Origin: Falseniella ignava CCUG 37419
GTDB taxonomy: Bacteria > Bacillota > Bacilli > Lactobacillales > Aerococcaceae
Direction of reading: 5' to 3'
Assembly (NCBI RefSeq): GCF_000301055.1
Contig: NZ_JH932301.1
Coordinates: forward strand, 220,742 to 269,734
DNA: 48,993 nucleotides
In this document: piece by piece, positions 15,286-23,018 of the stretch
How positions within the stretch are numbered: the stretch's first letter is position 1
How the letters are laid out: every line of letters starts with the position of its first letter
Program-made: the position numbers and the translations under genes
Notes under the pieces: model-generated
What the model was told of the DNA's origin: nothing
Database searches by the model: none
What the model saw: only the letters and a program-made list of their open reading frames with translations

Positions 15286-16527
15286 ATGAAAAAAATTATG
15301 AAATGCTTGGCCGCTTTAATGTTGTTATTTACGACCATAGTTCCTTTTGGAACAACGGCTCATGCCGAGGAAATAGTTGAAATTAATTTTATGATTCCAG
15401 ATTGGGGTGCCCCTTCTGAAGAGCTGTTGAAAGAATTTGAAGAACAATCAGGCATTAAAGTCAATGTTTTACCGACAGCTTGGGATGATATTCGGGATAA
15501 ATTAGCGATTGCTGCTGCAGGGAATACAGTCGCGGCAGATGTTTTTGAAGTTGACTGGTCGTGGGTCGGAGAATTTGTTAATGCGGGTTGGTTAGCACCA
15601 ATTGAATTAGAAGATGCGGACGATTTCCCAGCATTATCACAATTTGCAGTAGATAAAACGGTATATGGTGTTCCTTATGCGAACGACTTCCGTATCGGTT
15701 ATTACAATAAACGCATGTTCAATGAAGGAGAAGTAGATGAAGATGTTACTTCTTGGGATAAAGTTATCGAAACAGCGAAAACATTAAAAGAAGCTGGTGT
15801 GGTTGAATATCCAGTTTCAATTCCGATTGAAGCGGGTGAAAATACTACGACCACTTTCTTATGGTTAGCACTTTCTCGTAACGGTGTCGTCTTTAATGAG
15901 GATGGAACGTTGAATGCTGAAGCAGCCCTTGATGCACTGACAGTTTATGAGGAATTAATGACGAATGAATTAGTCGACCTTGGTAACGTTAACAGTTCAG
16001 GATATGATTCATTTATGCCAATCGTCAATGGTGACGCAGCCTTTGTAGTTGGTCCTTCCGGACTGCTTCAAATGGTTGAAGGCGAAGATTCTGCTGTAAA
16101 AGGTGAAATTGAGACGGCCCTATTGCCAGGTAAAGAAACAACCTCTCCTGTAACAGCTTCATTCCAAGAAGGTGTAGGAATTTCACCAAATACAGAACAT
16201 CCTGACGCAGCCCTTGAATTCGTAAAATGGTATACTTCACCAGAAACTCAAGCGCGTTTATTTGATGAGTTAGGTTCACTACCAACACGTATTAGTGTGC
16301 TCGAAAAAGTCGTTGAAGAAGGTAAAATTAATATCGCGGGTGTGATGACAGAGTTAGCGGGTATGATTGAATCGCCTTTCCCACACGGTGTTCCTGCATA
16401 CTACACCGAAATGAGTGCAGAAATTTATAACGTCATTAATCAACTAGCAACTGGCAAATTAACTGCTGAAGAAGCAGCAGAGCAAATGGTTGAAAATGTT
16501 AATAAAGTGGTTGAAGCAAATAAATAA
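15286..16527 (+). CDS. Sugar-type ABC substrate-binding protein (family 1), importer 1
   Basis: A 413-residue MalE/UgpB-like binding protein. The signal peptide ends TTAHAEE, a signal peptidase I site; no lipobox cysteine lies at the cleavage site (the only nearby Cys is residue 7). The mature part has family-1 features: EQSGIKVNVLPTAWDD, DVFEVDWSWVGEF, PYANDFRIGYYNKRMF. GAAGGAG fixes the ATG at 15286. It heads a three-gene unit with two permeases but no ATPase. Substrate unknown; family members bind carbohydrates or glycerol-phosphodiesters. Confidence 0.85.
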   Translation: MKKIMKCLAALMLLFTTIVPFGTTAHAEEIVEINFMIPDWGAPSEELLKEFEEQSGIKVNVLPTAWDDIRDKLAIAAAGNTVAADVFEVDWSWVGEFVNAGWLAPIELEDADDFPALSQFAVDKTVYGVPYANDFRIGYYNKRMFNEGEVDEDVTSWDKVIETAKTLKEAGVVEYPVSIPIEAGENTTTTFLWLALSRNGVVFNEDGTLNAEAALDALTVYEELMTNELVDLGNVNSSGYDSFMPIVNGDAAFVVGPSGLLQMVEGEDSAVKGEIETALLPGKETTSPVTASFQEGVGISPNTEHPDAALEFVKWYTSPETQARLFDELGSLPTRISVLEKVVEEGKINIAGVMTELAGMIESPFPHGVPAYYTEMSAEIYNVINQLATGKLTAEEAAEQMVENVNKVVEANK

Positions 16528-16538
16528 GGAAAAGCACA

Positions 16539-16567
16539 ACAGACCAGTTATTTGCTGGTCTGTTTTT
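16539..16567 (+). terminator. Hairpin between binding-protein and permease genes, importer 1
   Basis: ACAGACCAG (16539-16547) pairs with CTGGTCTGT (16555-16563), followed by T residues. Partial termination here would lower permease levels relative to the binding protein. Confidence 0.75.
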
Positions 16568-16605
16568 GTATCAAAATATGATAGAAAGAAAAGGGGTGAG
16601 AATTG

Positions 16606-17472
16606 ATGGATAAGATTAAACGGGGCGCTTTATTTCTACCAGGGATATTGCTGATGGGAATATTAGTCCTTTATCCGATCATTAAAACTTTTTACTTGAG
16701 CTTATTAAATTATAAATTAACGCGACCGAATCAAACAAAATTTATCGGTCTGGAAAACTATATAAAAGTTATACAATCGCAAGATTTTATGAATGCGTTA
16801 ATCAATACACTATATATTTTGGTGATCGTTACAGTCGTAGTGTTAATTATCAGTATTGCGATAGGCATGTTGTTAAATATCAATTCATCAATGAGTTCTT
16901 TTCTAACAGCATGCGCCATTATTCCCTGGGCGCTACCCCCTCTAGTCAATGGGATTATTTGGCGATTTATGTTCCATCCAACTTATGGGCTAATTAACAA
17001 ATTATTGTTAAATTTTGGTTTAATTGAAACGCCTGTTTTCTGGCTAACGGATCGGTGGCAGTTGTTGATGATTGTGTCATTTGTTATTGCTTGGCGTGTG
17101 ATTCCGTTTTGTGCCATTATTGTATTAGAACGATTGCAGGCTATTCCATTCGATCTATATGAAGCAGCACAAGTTGATGGAGCCAATCGTTGGTATCAGA
17201 TGACGGATATTACCCTCCCTTTTATTGCTCCTGCGATTAAAGTTGTTTTGTTACAAGCTTTATTAGCAGGTGTTATGGCATTTGACGAGATTATAGCGCT
17301 CGCCGGCTATCGCTTTGAGACACAATCACTTCTCGTATATAATTACATGAATACATTTAGCTATCTAGACTTTGGTTATGGATCTGCGATTACTTATATC
17401 TCAATGCTCTTATCCGGGGTGTTTGGGTATTTCTACATTCGATCAATCAATATAGAAAATGCGGTGGATTAA
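16606..17472 (+). CDS. Sugar-type ABC permease, importer 1 (MalF/UgpA-like)
   Basis: A 288-residue six-helix permease of the MalF/UgpA group. The EAA loop reads YEAAQVDGANRWYQMTDITL. AAGGGGTGAG is 5 bases before the ATG at 16606, which I prefer to the TTG one codon earlier. The next permease gene begins 2 bases after its stop. Confidence 0.88.
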   Translation: MDKIKRGALFLPGILLMGILVLYPIIKTFYLSLLNYKLTRPNQTKFIGLENYIKVIQSQDFMNALINTLYILVIVTVVVLIISIAIGMLLNINSSMSSFLTACAIIPWALPPLVNGIIWRFMFHPTYGLINKLLLNFGLIETPVFWLTDRWQLLMIVSFVIAWRVIPFCAIIVLERLQAIPFDLYEAAQVDGANRWYQMTDITLPFIAPAIKVVLLQALLAGVMAFDEIIALAGYRFETQSLLVYNYMNTFSYLDFGYGSAITYISMLLSGVFGYFYIRSINIENAVD

Positions 17473-17473
17473 T

Positions 17474-18313
17474 ATGAAGAAAAGAAGTAAGGGACTTTAC
17501 TCAATTGCGGTGGTTTTATTTTTAATCTTTACCTTGGCGCCGATTGTTTGGAATTTTATTATGAGTTTAACGCCGAACAACGAACTGGTAAAATTCTCTA
17601 CGCAACTATTACCTACAACAATCTCGTTTGCGAATTATCAGAAGATATTAGATTCATCGACCAAGGCGCATCAAGTTGTTTTTAACGGATTGAAAAACTC
17701 AATCAAACTCGCATTGTACACGACGTTGATGTGTGTTCCATTAGCAACCTTAACAGCATATGGCTTTCGTCGATATCATTTCAAATGGAAGATCGGACTT
17801 TTTCGTTCATTATTGATCACAATGGTAATACCAGTCTTTGCTACCATTATTCCTATTTTTGAAATGTTTGCACAATTTAAATTAATTAACAATTTATTTT
17901 GGGTAAGTGTGATTTGCGTCACCGCCTTTTATCCGCTCTCGACTTGGATGATGTATAACCATTTTCATAGTATTTCACAAGATTTATGGGACGCTGCGGC
18001 GATGGATGGCGCGAATGAATGGTATACGGCGTGGGAGATTATTTTACCTGCCTCAAGAAATGCCATATTAGGTTGCGTATTGACGGTTATTTTGATGACG
18101 TGGAGTCAATTTCAAATTCCGATGATTCTATTGACGTCTCAATCTAATAAAGTCGTAACATTAATTTTATCGGAATTTATGACTCGTGACTCGGTAGATT
18201 ATGGTATGATTGCTGCATCAGGATTATTTACAATTTTGCCGCCACTTATTATTGCAATTATTTTCCGTCGAAGCTTAGTAAGTGGACTGTCATCAGGAAG
18301 TGTGAAAGGATAA
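17474..18313 (+). CDS. Sugar-type ABC permease, importer 1 (MalG/UgpE-like)
   Basis: A 279-residue MalG/UgpE-type permease with six predicted helices and the EAA loop DAAAMDGANEWYTAWEIILP. The start could also be an ATG five codons upstream that overlaps the previous gene; I prefer 17474, right after its stop codon. No ATPase gene follows; the MsmX-like ATPase at 26020 could energise both importers. Confidence 0.86.
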   Translation: MKKRSKGLYSIAVVLFLIFTLAPIVWNFIMSLTPNNELVKFSTQLLPTTISFANYQKILDSSTKAHQVVFNGLKNSIKLALYTTLMCVPLATLTAYGFRRYHFKWKIGLFRSLLITMVIPVFATIIPIFEMFAQFKLINNLFWVSVICVTAFYPLSTWMMYNHFHSISQDLWDAAAMDGANEWYTAWEIILPASRNAILGCVLTVILMTWSQFQIPMILLTSQSNKVVTLILSEFMTRDSVDYGMIAASGLFTILPPLIIAIIFRRSLVSGLSSGSVKG

Positions 18314-18318
18314 TGTGA

Positions 18319-18333
18319 CTCGAATTATTCGAG
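18319..18333. repeat. Palindrome after importer 1
   Basis: CTCGAATTATTCGAG: 7-base arms around one base, with no T tract. It could be a weak mRNA end or an operator upstream of the next promoter. Confidence 0.3.
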
Positions 18334-18379
18334 AAAATATCATAATCTTTATGTGAATTTATTCATTAGTGTGAATGGA

Positions 18380-18408
18380 TTGTTTAACTTAGAATTTAAT
18401 GATAAAAT
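18380..18408 (+). promoter_or_regulatory. Promoter of the corrinoid operon
   Basis: TTGTTT (18380-18385), 17 bases, TAAAAT (18403-18408) with TG at the extended -10 position. The predicted start near 18415 gives a 350-base untranslated leader. Confidence 0.55.
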
Positions 18409-18459
18409 AATCTTGAACTATGTTGCATAGATTGTTTTAGAGGAAGGAAGGGATTGCCA

Positions 18460-18471
18460 ATGCGAAAGTGA
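18460..18471 (+). CDS. Putative three-codon leader ORF (M-R-K-stop)
   Basis: ATG CGA AAG TGA with AAGGG 7 bases upstream inside the inner leader stem. Arrangement and sequence (ATG, two codons, TGATTT) resemble the M-V-R frame at 15181. Translation is unproven. Confidence 0.3.
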   Translation: MRK

Positions 18472-18683
18472 TTTAGCGTAATGGAACAAGTTTTGTTTAT
18501 TGAAGAATCCCTTGTCAACATCTAAAACTGAATATTTCAACATGCCTTCAGATTAACGGGATTGTCGTTTTTTTAAGTGAGATTAGAAAGCGTTGATGGA
18601 CCGTCAATTGTGCCAAGGGCTTGTTTGTCTATGCAATATTTGCGTTATTTTTAAACTTTAATAGATGATTTAACGAGATATTG

Positions 18684-18715
18684 CCGTTCAATCCAAAGGG
18701 GTTGATCGGTTTTTT
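18684..18715 (+). terminator. Intrinsic terminator in the corrinoid operon leader
   Basis: CCGTTCAATCC (18684-18694), loop AAAG, GGGTTGATCGG (18699-18709), then six T. It ends 50 bases before the corrinoid protein ATG, so expression needs readthrough or antitermination. Confidence 0.8.
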
Positions 18716-18764
18716 GTGTTGTTGTGAAATATAAGTGGGTTCGTAGCAAACTTGAGGAGAAGAC

Positions 18765-19436
18765 ATGGAAGAACAGGATAAATTATTAAAAAGAATTTCA
18801 GATCTCGTATTAGATATGGATGAAGAGGGCATCGTTGATGCAGTCAGGGAGTATCTCGATGCAGACTTTGATCCAGAAGTAGCTGTATTAGATGGTTTGG
18901 TTGATGGCATGAATCGCGCAGGGGAGCTGTTTGCTGAAGAAGAGTACTATGTGACCGATTTGCTGTTTTGTGCAGATACGTTCGAATTAGGAATGGAAAT
19001 CTTACAACCGATTTTAATGGAGCGAGTGGATACTCGAGCGGACTTACCGAAAGTGGTCATTGGAACTGTGGAAGGTGATACGCACGATATCGGGAAAAAC
19101 TTATGTCATATTATGCTTGAAGCAGGAGGCTTTGAGGTAATTGACTTAGGTAAAGACGTTCCACTCCAAAACTTTATTGATGAAGCTGTCGCACAAGACG
19201 CACATCTGATTGGACTGTCAGCGTTAATGACAACGACCATGGGTGGGATGCGTCGGGTGATTGAGCTTCTAGAAGAACAAGGTTTGCGTCAGCAAATTAA
19301 AGTAATGATCGGAGGCAGTCCAGTCTCACAAGCTTTTTGTGATGAGATTGGCGCTGATGGTTATTCCGAAAATGCTTTTGAATGTGTGGAGTTAGCGAAG
19401 CGATTAACTCATCACACTGAATTGGAATCAAAATGA
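18765..19436 (+). CDS. Methyltransferase cognate corrinoid protein
   Basis: A 223-residue MtaC/MtbC-type corrinoid protein. The N-terminal helical cap (about 1-90) precedes a cobalamin-binding Rossmann domain with DTHDIG (His107 is the lower axial ligand), GLSALMTTTM and MIGGSPVS. It carries the methyl group between a substrate methyltransferase and an acceptor methyltransferase. GAGGAG precedes the ATG. Its stop overlaps the next start by four bases (ATGA). It shows that the island depends on a corrinoid cofactor, which must be salvaged unless made elsewhere in the genome. Confidence 0.92.
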   Translation: MEEQDKLLKRISDLVLDMDEEGIVDAVREYLDADFDPEVAVLDGLVDGMNRAGELFAEEEYYVTDLLFCADTFELGMEILQPILMERVDTRADLPKVVIGTVEGDTHDIGKNLCHIMLEAGGFEVIDLGKDVPLQNFIDEAVAQDAHLIGLSALMTTTMGGMRRVIELLEEQGLRQQIKVMIGGSPVSQAFCDEIGADGYSENAFECVELAKRLTHHTELESK

Positions 19437-21130
19437 TTGTCAAAATAAATTTACCGGATGGGCGTCAATTGGATTACGATACAGAAAGTCGCGAATCGCT
19501 TTGGCAATGTCTGCGTCGACATGACGTATTAATTAGTGGAGACTGTGATGGGCGTGGGCGTTGTGGCCAATGTCGCGGAACAGTTTCAACTCAAGGACAG
19601 TCGCCTAAAGAGCGGCTCTTATGTCGTTATTATCCAACGCAATCGGTAGCAGTGACTAATTTTAAACTTGAGACACAACATACGATACTGACTGAAGGGA
19701 CTTTGCCTCACTTTGAGTACCGACCCGCTATTACAAAGCGCATACTGACAGCGGGAGAGGCCCAACAAGCGTCAAAACAACTCGGTTTATCTATGGATGA
19801 ACAAACCCACCAATGGACGGGAGTCTACGACCAAGGTGAGATATTCTCTATCGAACCGGGGGATACAACGGCGTGGCAATACGGTCTGGCAGTCGATATT
19901 GGGACCACAACGGTCGTCGTAACATTAGTGAACTTACTGACAGGCGAGCAGTTGGCGACAAAAAGCCAACTCAACCAACAAGGGCAATATGGCTCCGATG
20001 TTTTAACGCGAATAACGCATGTGATGGATTCAGGCTTATCAGGGTTAGATAACTTGCAAACCGCTGTTATCAATACAATTAAAGGATTGATTCAGGCGTT
20101 GCGAATTCAAACAGGGGTGAATTCGCAATATATCTATCAGATGGTTATCGCGGGAAATCCAGTGATGTTGCACTTGTTACTTGGAATTAATCCAGAGCCG
20201 TTAGGCCGTTCGCCTTATGAGTTAGTCGTTAAATCGAGTCAAAATTTTCAAGTTCATCCTGAATGGGATTGGTCTATTAATTCACGGGCACGTATTATTA
20301 CGTTGCCGATGATCTCAGCTTATGTTGGCGCAGATGTTGTTTGCGGCGCCTATGTAGCGGAACTCGATCGACAAGATCAAGCCATTGTGATCGATATTGG
20401 GACGAACGGCGAGATGATTTTAGCCTCCAACCAACATCTTCTCAGCTGTTCGACCGCAGCGGGACCAGCGTTTGAAGGGATGAACATTACATCAGGAATG
20501 AAAGCCTCGAGTGGTGCGATTGAGGAAGTGCGTTTGACGCCTGAAGGGGCAGTCTTATCAGTGATTTCAAATACAGAGCCGATTGGACTCTGTGGTAGTG
20601 GTGTATTAGCAGCATTGCGTGAGGGACTCCGATATCAATTGGTTAATGAACGTGGACGAATTATCGATCCACAAAGTCTAGCGCCGGATGATGATCGTCT
20701 TCAGTACATTGAAGTCGACGCAACAGGGAAACGTCGAATTCGTTTAGCTGAGGGAGTCTATTTATCGCAACAAGATATTCGCCAAGTCCAATTAGCGAAA
20801 GGTGCGATTATGGCCGGGATTGAACAATTGCTAGTTGAAGCTCAAACTACGGCAGAAGCTATCCAGCACGTCTATATTGCCGGACAGTTTGGAGCACATA
20901 TTGATGAGTCGAGCCTGATTGAAACAGGCATCTTACCTCAAGCTTTTAAAAATAAGTTGCACTACTTGGGGAACACATCTCATAGTGGAGCCTATATGGC
21001 ACTGATGTCACTTGACGTCCGACAGGACTTAGAAGCATTAAGTCAGCGAATTGAACCGCTCGAATTAAGTCTAATGGACGACTACCAGCGACGTTTTGTA
21101 CGCCACACACTATTTGAGAAGCGGGGTTAA
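19433..21130 (+). CDS. 2Fe-2S/ASKHA corrinoid activation protein (RACo-like)
   Basis: A 565-residue protein of the COG3894 group. An N-terminal ferredoxin-like domain has the 2Fe-2S ligands Cys38, Cys44, Cys47 and Cys64. A central linker precedes a C-terminal ASKHA ATPase domain with VDIGTTTVVVTLV, GNPVMLHLLLG and VIDIGTNGEM. Such proteins use ATP to reduce inactive Co(II) corrinoid protein back to Co(I). Translational coupling to the corrinoid protein gene (ATGA overlap) supports a partner role. The electron donor is not encoded nearby. Confidence 0.9.
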   Translation: MIVKINLPDGRQLDYDTESRESLWQCLRRHDVLISGDCDGRGRCGQCRGTVSTQGQSPKERLLCRYYPTQSVAVTNFKLETQHTILTEGTLPHFEYRPAITKRILTAGEAQQASKQLGLSMDEQTHQWTGVYDQGEIFSIEPGDTTAWQYGLAVDIGTTTVVVTLVNLLTGEQLATKSQLNQQGQYGSDVLTRITHVMDSGLSGLDNLQTAVINTIKGLIQALRIQTGVNSQYIYQMVIAGNPVMLHLLLGINPEPLGRSPYELVVKSSQNFQVHPEWDWSINSRARIITLPMISAYVGADVVCGAYVAELDRQDQAIVIDIGTNGEMILASNQHLLSCSTAAGPAFEGMNITSGMKASSGAIEEVRLTPEGAVLSVISNTEPIGLCGSGVLAALREGLRYQLVNERGRIIDPQSLAPDDDRLQYIEVDATGKRRIRLAEGVYLSQQDIRQVQLAKGAIMAGIEQLLVEAQTTAEAIQHVYIAGQFGAHIDESSLIETGILPQAFKNKLHYLGNTSHSGAYMALMSLDVRQDLEALSQRIEPLELSLMDDYQRRFVRHTLFEKRG

Positions 21131-21133
21131 GCG

Positions 21134-21967
21134 ATGTCGCATTGGAAGCGAATTGAACAGCTTGAAAGATTACATTATCCTTTTGACAGTGGCGAAGGGT
21201 TGACTTCAAACCAGCATCAATGGTTAGCAGAAACGCACGGTTCTTTAGAGGTGATGCAAACATTAATCCGTTTGCGTCAAAAGGCGACTCAAAAACCATA
21301 TGTATTAGCACCGATCGGTCATCTGATGGCGTCACAAGCACTCGGAGCGCATGTAAAATATGTAGCCACCGGCGGAGCTTATGTCACACGATGGGAAGCT
21401 CAAGCTGACTTGGATCTTACCCAAATCGTCCCGTTAATCGAATGGTTGAATCAATTGGATGAACCTGTAGGCTTCAATGACACCGGGCTTTGGACCATTT
21501 GGGAGAGCCTCATTGGCTTACGGGAATTACTTACGGTGCTTAAACGAGATGCGACGGTGCCACTCCAAGCTTTCAAACAATTGTATCAACAGTGGACGAA
21601 GCTCTTACAAGCCGAATTGAAACTCAAGCGAGGGATGATTATTCTAGGTGATCCAATTGGAATTCCCGAAATAATCGGGGATGCGTTTTATCGAGAATAC
21701 GTCATGCCTTGGCAATGGGAGTGGCTATGTGAATGGTTAACTTATGTTCGTTGCACATCAGGCGTGGTTTATGTTAATCCATTAATGGCGGATGGACTGA
21801 TCCGGTATCGAAAGACTGATTATCGGGTCATACACCACCGCTGTTCGAATGATCGATTTACCGATCAAGTTTTATTAAATCCAATGTATCAAGGGGCTGT
21901 AGTCACTCGACTGCTTGATGGCAGCGCCGTTGAATTATTAGTAACTGAAAAGGAGTACTGCAATTGA
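21134..21967 (+). CDS. Degenerate UroD-fold methyltransferase-like protein
   Basis: A 277-residue protein I read as a diverged relative of the two UroD-type methyltransferases of this operon. Its GDPIGIPEIIGDAFYREY aligns with TDPVSSGALISGKQYREF of the next gene, and LGAHVKYVATGGAY aligns with LGSQMKYPEDASPM. The N-terminus is shorter. The HxC zinc pair and the C-terminal GPGC cysteine are not found, so zinc-dependent methyl transfer as in MtaA is unlikely. It could be a substrate-binding or scaffold subunit. It starts 3 bases after the RACo-like gene and overlaps the next by four bases. Confidence 0.6.
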   Translation: MSHWKRIEQLERLHYPFDSGEGLTSNQHQWLAETHGSLEVMQTLIRLRQKATQKPYVLAPIGHLMASQALGAHVKYVATGGAYVTRWEAQADLDLTQIVPLIEWLNQLDEPVGFNDTGLWTIWESLIGLRELLTVLKRDATVPLQAFKQLYQQWTKLLQAELKLKRGMIILGDPIGIPEIIGDAFYREYVMPWQWEWLCEWLTYVRCTSGVVYVNPLMADGLIRYRKTDYRVIHHRCSNDRFTDQVLLNPMYQGAVVTRLLDGSAVELLVTEKEYCN

Positions 21968-23001
21968 ATTCAATCGAGAGGTTAGCTGCTTTTAATCAAG
22001 GGTTGCCAGTAGATCGCCCACCCTATATGTTGTTTCATGGAACATTTGGTGCGAGATTGACCCACCAAACGTATCAAGAATCTGAAGCAACTGCGGGTAA
22101 TATTGCAGCCAAGGAAATCGCTGTATACAACGCATTCGGATGCGATAATGTTTCGGTGAATTTGGGGTTAAATGGACTGGGAATCATCTTAGGGAGTCAA
22201 ATGAAGTATCCGGAAGATGCCAGTCCGATGTTAGATGTTCCATTGCTGTCATCTTTAGATGAGTTAGACAAAATTGATTTATCCAAAGTTTCTTTCGAAG
22301 CTTCTTGCTTATTACGTAAACATGATTTAGCGATTCAAATGATTCAAGACCGACTCGGTCAAGAGGTTGCAGTAGCTTATGAGCTTACAGGTCCCTTAAC
22401 TTCCGCAGCGAGCTTAATTAATATTGAGACTTTGCTGCGTGGAACTCGAAGACAACCCGAACAAGTGCATCAACTCTTAGAGTTAGTAACACAAGCAACG
22501 TTACGTATTATTGATGCCTTTGCATTAAATCATCAAACAACATTCAATATAACGGATCCAGTGTCATCAGGAGCTTTGATTAGCGGCAAACAATACCGTG
22601 AATTTAGCCAACCTTATACTCAACGCATTGTAGAGCATATTAAACAATATCAACGAGGGGAGGTGGTGATTCACATTTGCGGCGATACAACAAAGTTTCT
22701 GACCGATATTGCCAGTACTGGAGTCGATTATATCTCAATCGACCAACAAGTTGATTTGAAAACAGCGTTGGAGATTGTAGAAGAATTACCGGTAGGTATT
22801 ATCGGCAATATCGATCCAGTGAAATATCTCCTTCAAGGTGATATTAACTCAATCCAGCAACAAGTTGCCCAAAGTTATGAGGCAGCAAAGCATAGTTCAA
22901 CGAAGTATATTATTGGACCGGGATGCAGTGTGCCACTAGCCACACCGATTCAAAATGTGACGGCGTATGTGGAAGCGATAATGCATTACGGTCGAATGTA
23001 G
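21964..23001 (+). CDS. UroD-family corrinoid methyltransferase (copy 1, MtaA/CmuA-like)
   Basis: A 345-residue protein of the uroporphyrinogen-decarboxylase superfamily, methyltransferase branch. Zinc ligands typical of MtaA-type enzymes are present: His237 and Cys239 in HICGDT and Cys321 in GPGC. Such enzymes move methyl groups between a corrinoid protein and a thiol, folate or other acceptor, or demethylate substrates directly. TTG start with AAGGAG 8 bases upstream, overlapping the previous stop (TTGA). Haem synthesis is unlikely as the role because the neighbours are corrinoid-linked. The direction of transfer is not decided by sequence. Confidence 0.85.
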   Translation: MNSIERLAAFNQGLPVDRPPYMLFHGTFGARLTHQTYQESEATAGNIAAKEIAVYNAFGCDNVSVNLGLNGLGIILGSQMKYPEDASPMLDVPLLSSLDELDKIDLSKVSFEASCLLRKHDLAIQMIQDRLGQEVAVAYELTGPLTSAASLINIETLLRGTRRQPEQVHQLLELVTQATLRIIDAFALNHQTTFNITDPVSSGALISGKQYREFSQPYTQRIVEHIKQYQRGEVVIHICGDTTKFLTDIASTGVDYISIDQQVDLKTALEIVEELPVGIIGNIDPVKYLLQGDINSIQQQVAQSYEAAKHSSTKYIIGPGCSVPLATPIQNVTAYVEAIMHYGRM

Positions 23002-23018
23002 AAATAAGGAGACAGATT

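Larger units (their letters stand above)
18415..18715 (+). promoter_or_regulatory. Long structured leader RNA of the corrinoid operon
   Basis: The 451-base gap before the corrinoid protein gene holds a nested structure. An outer stem GTTTTAGA/TCTAAAAC (18434-18441, 18521-18528) encloses an inner stem AAGGGATT/AATCCCTT (18448-18455, 18506-18513). A weak hairpin AACG/CGTT with seven T follows near 18556-18578. Last comes a strong terminator at 18684-18715. The terminator arm CAATCC is complementary to GGATTG at 18451-18456 and 18559-18564, so alternative folds exist. It lacks the cobalamin riboswitch core (no GCCACTG box) and matches no class I can name. Confidence 0.55.

Noticed and set aside
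15286-15360. Lipobox in the importer 1 binding protein (Cys7 in KKIMKCLAAL)
   Set aside because: The cysteine lies at the start of the hydrophobic core, too early for a lipoprotein signal, and an AHA cleavage site follows at the normal distance.
18415-18764. Cobalamin riboswitch before the corrinoid operon
   Set aside because: Expected from context, but no GCCACTG B12 box and no conserved core were found on either strand.
18415-18764. T-box leader
   Set aside because: There is no AGGGTGGNACCGCG antiterminator bulge sequence and no specifier loop pattern.
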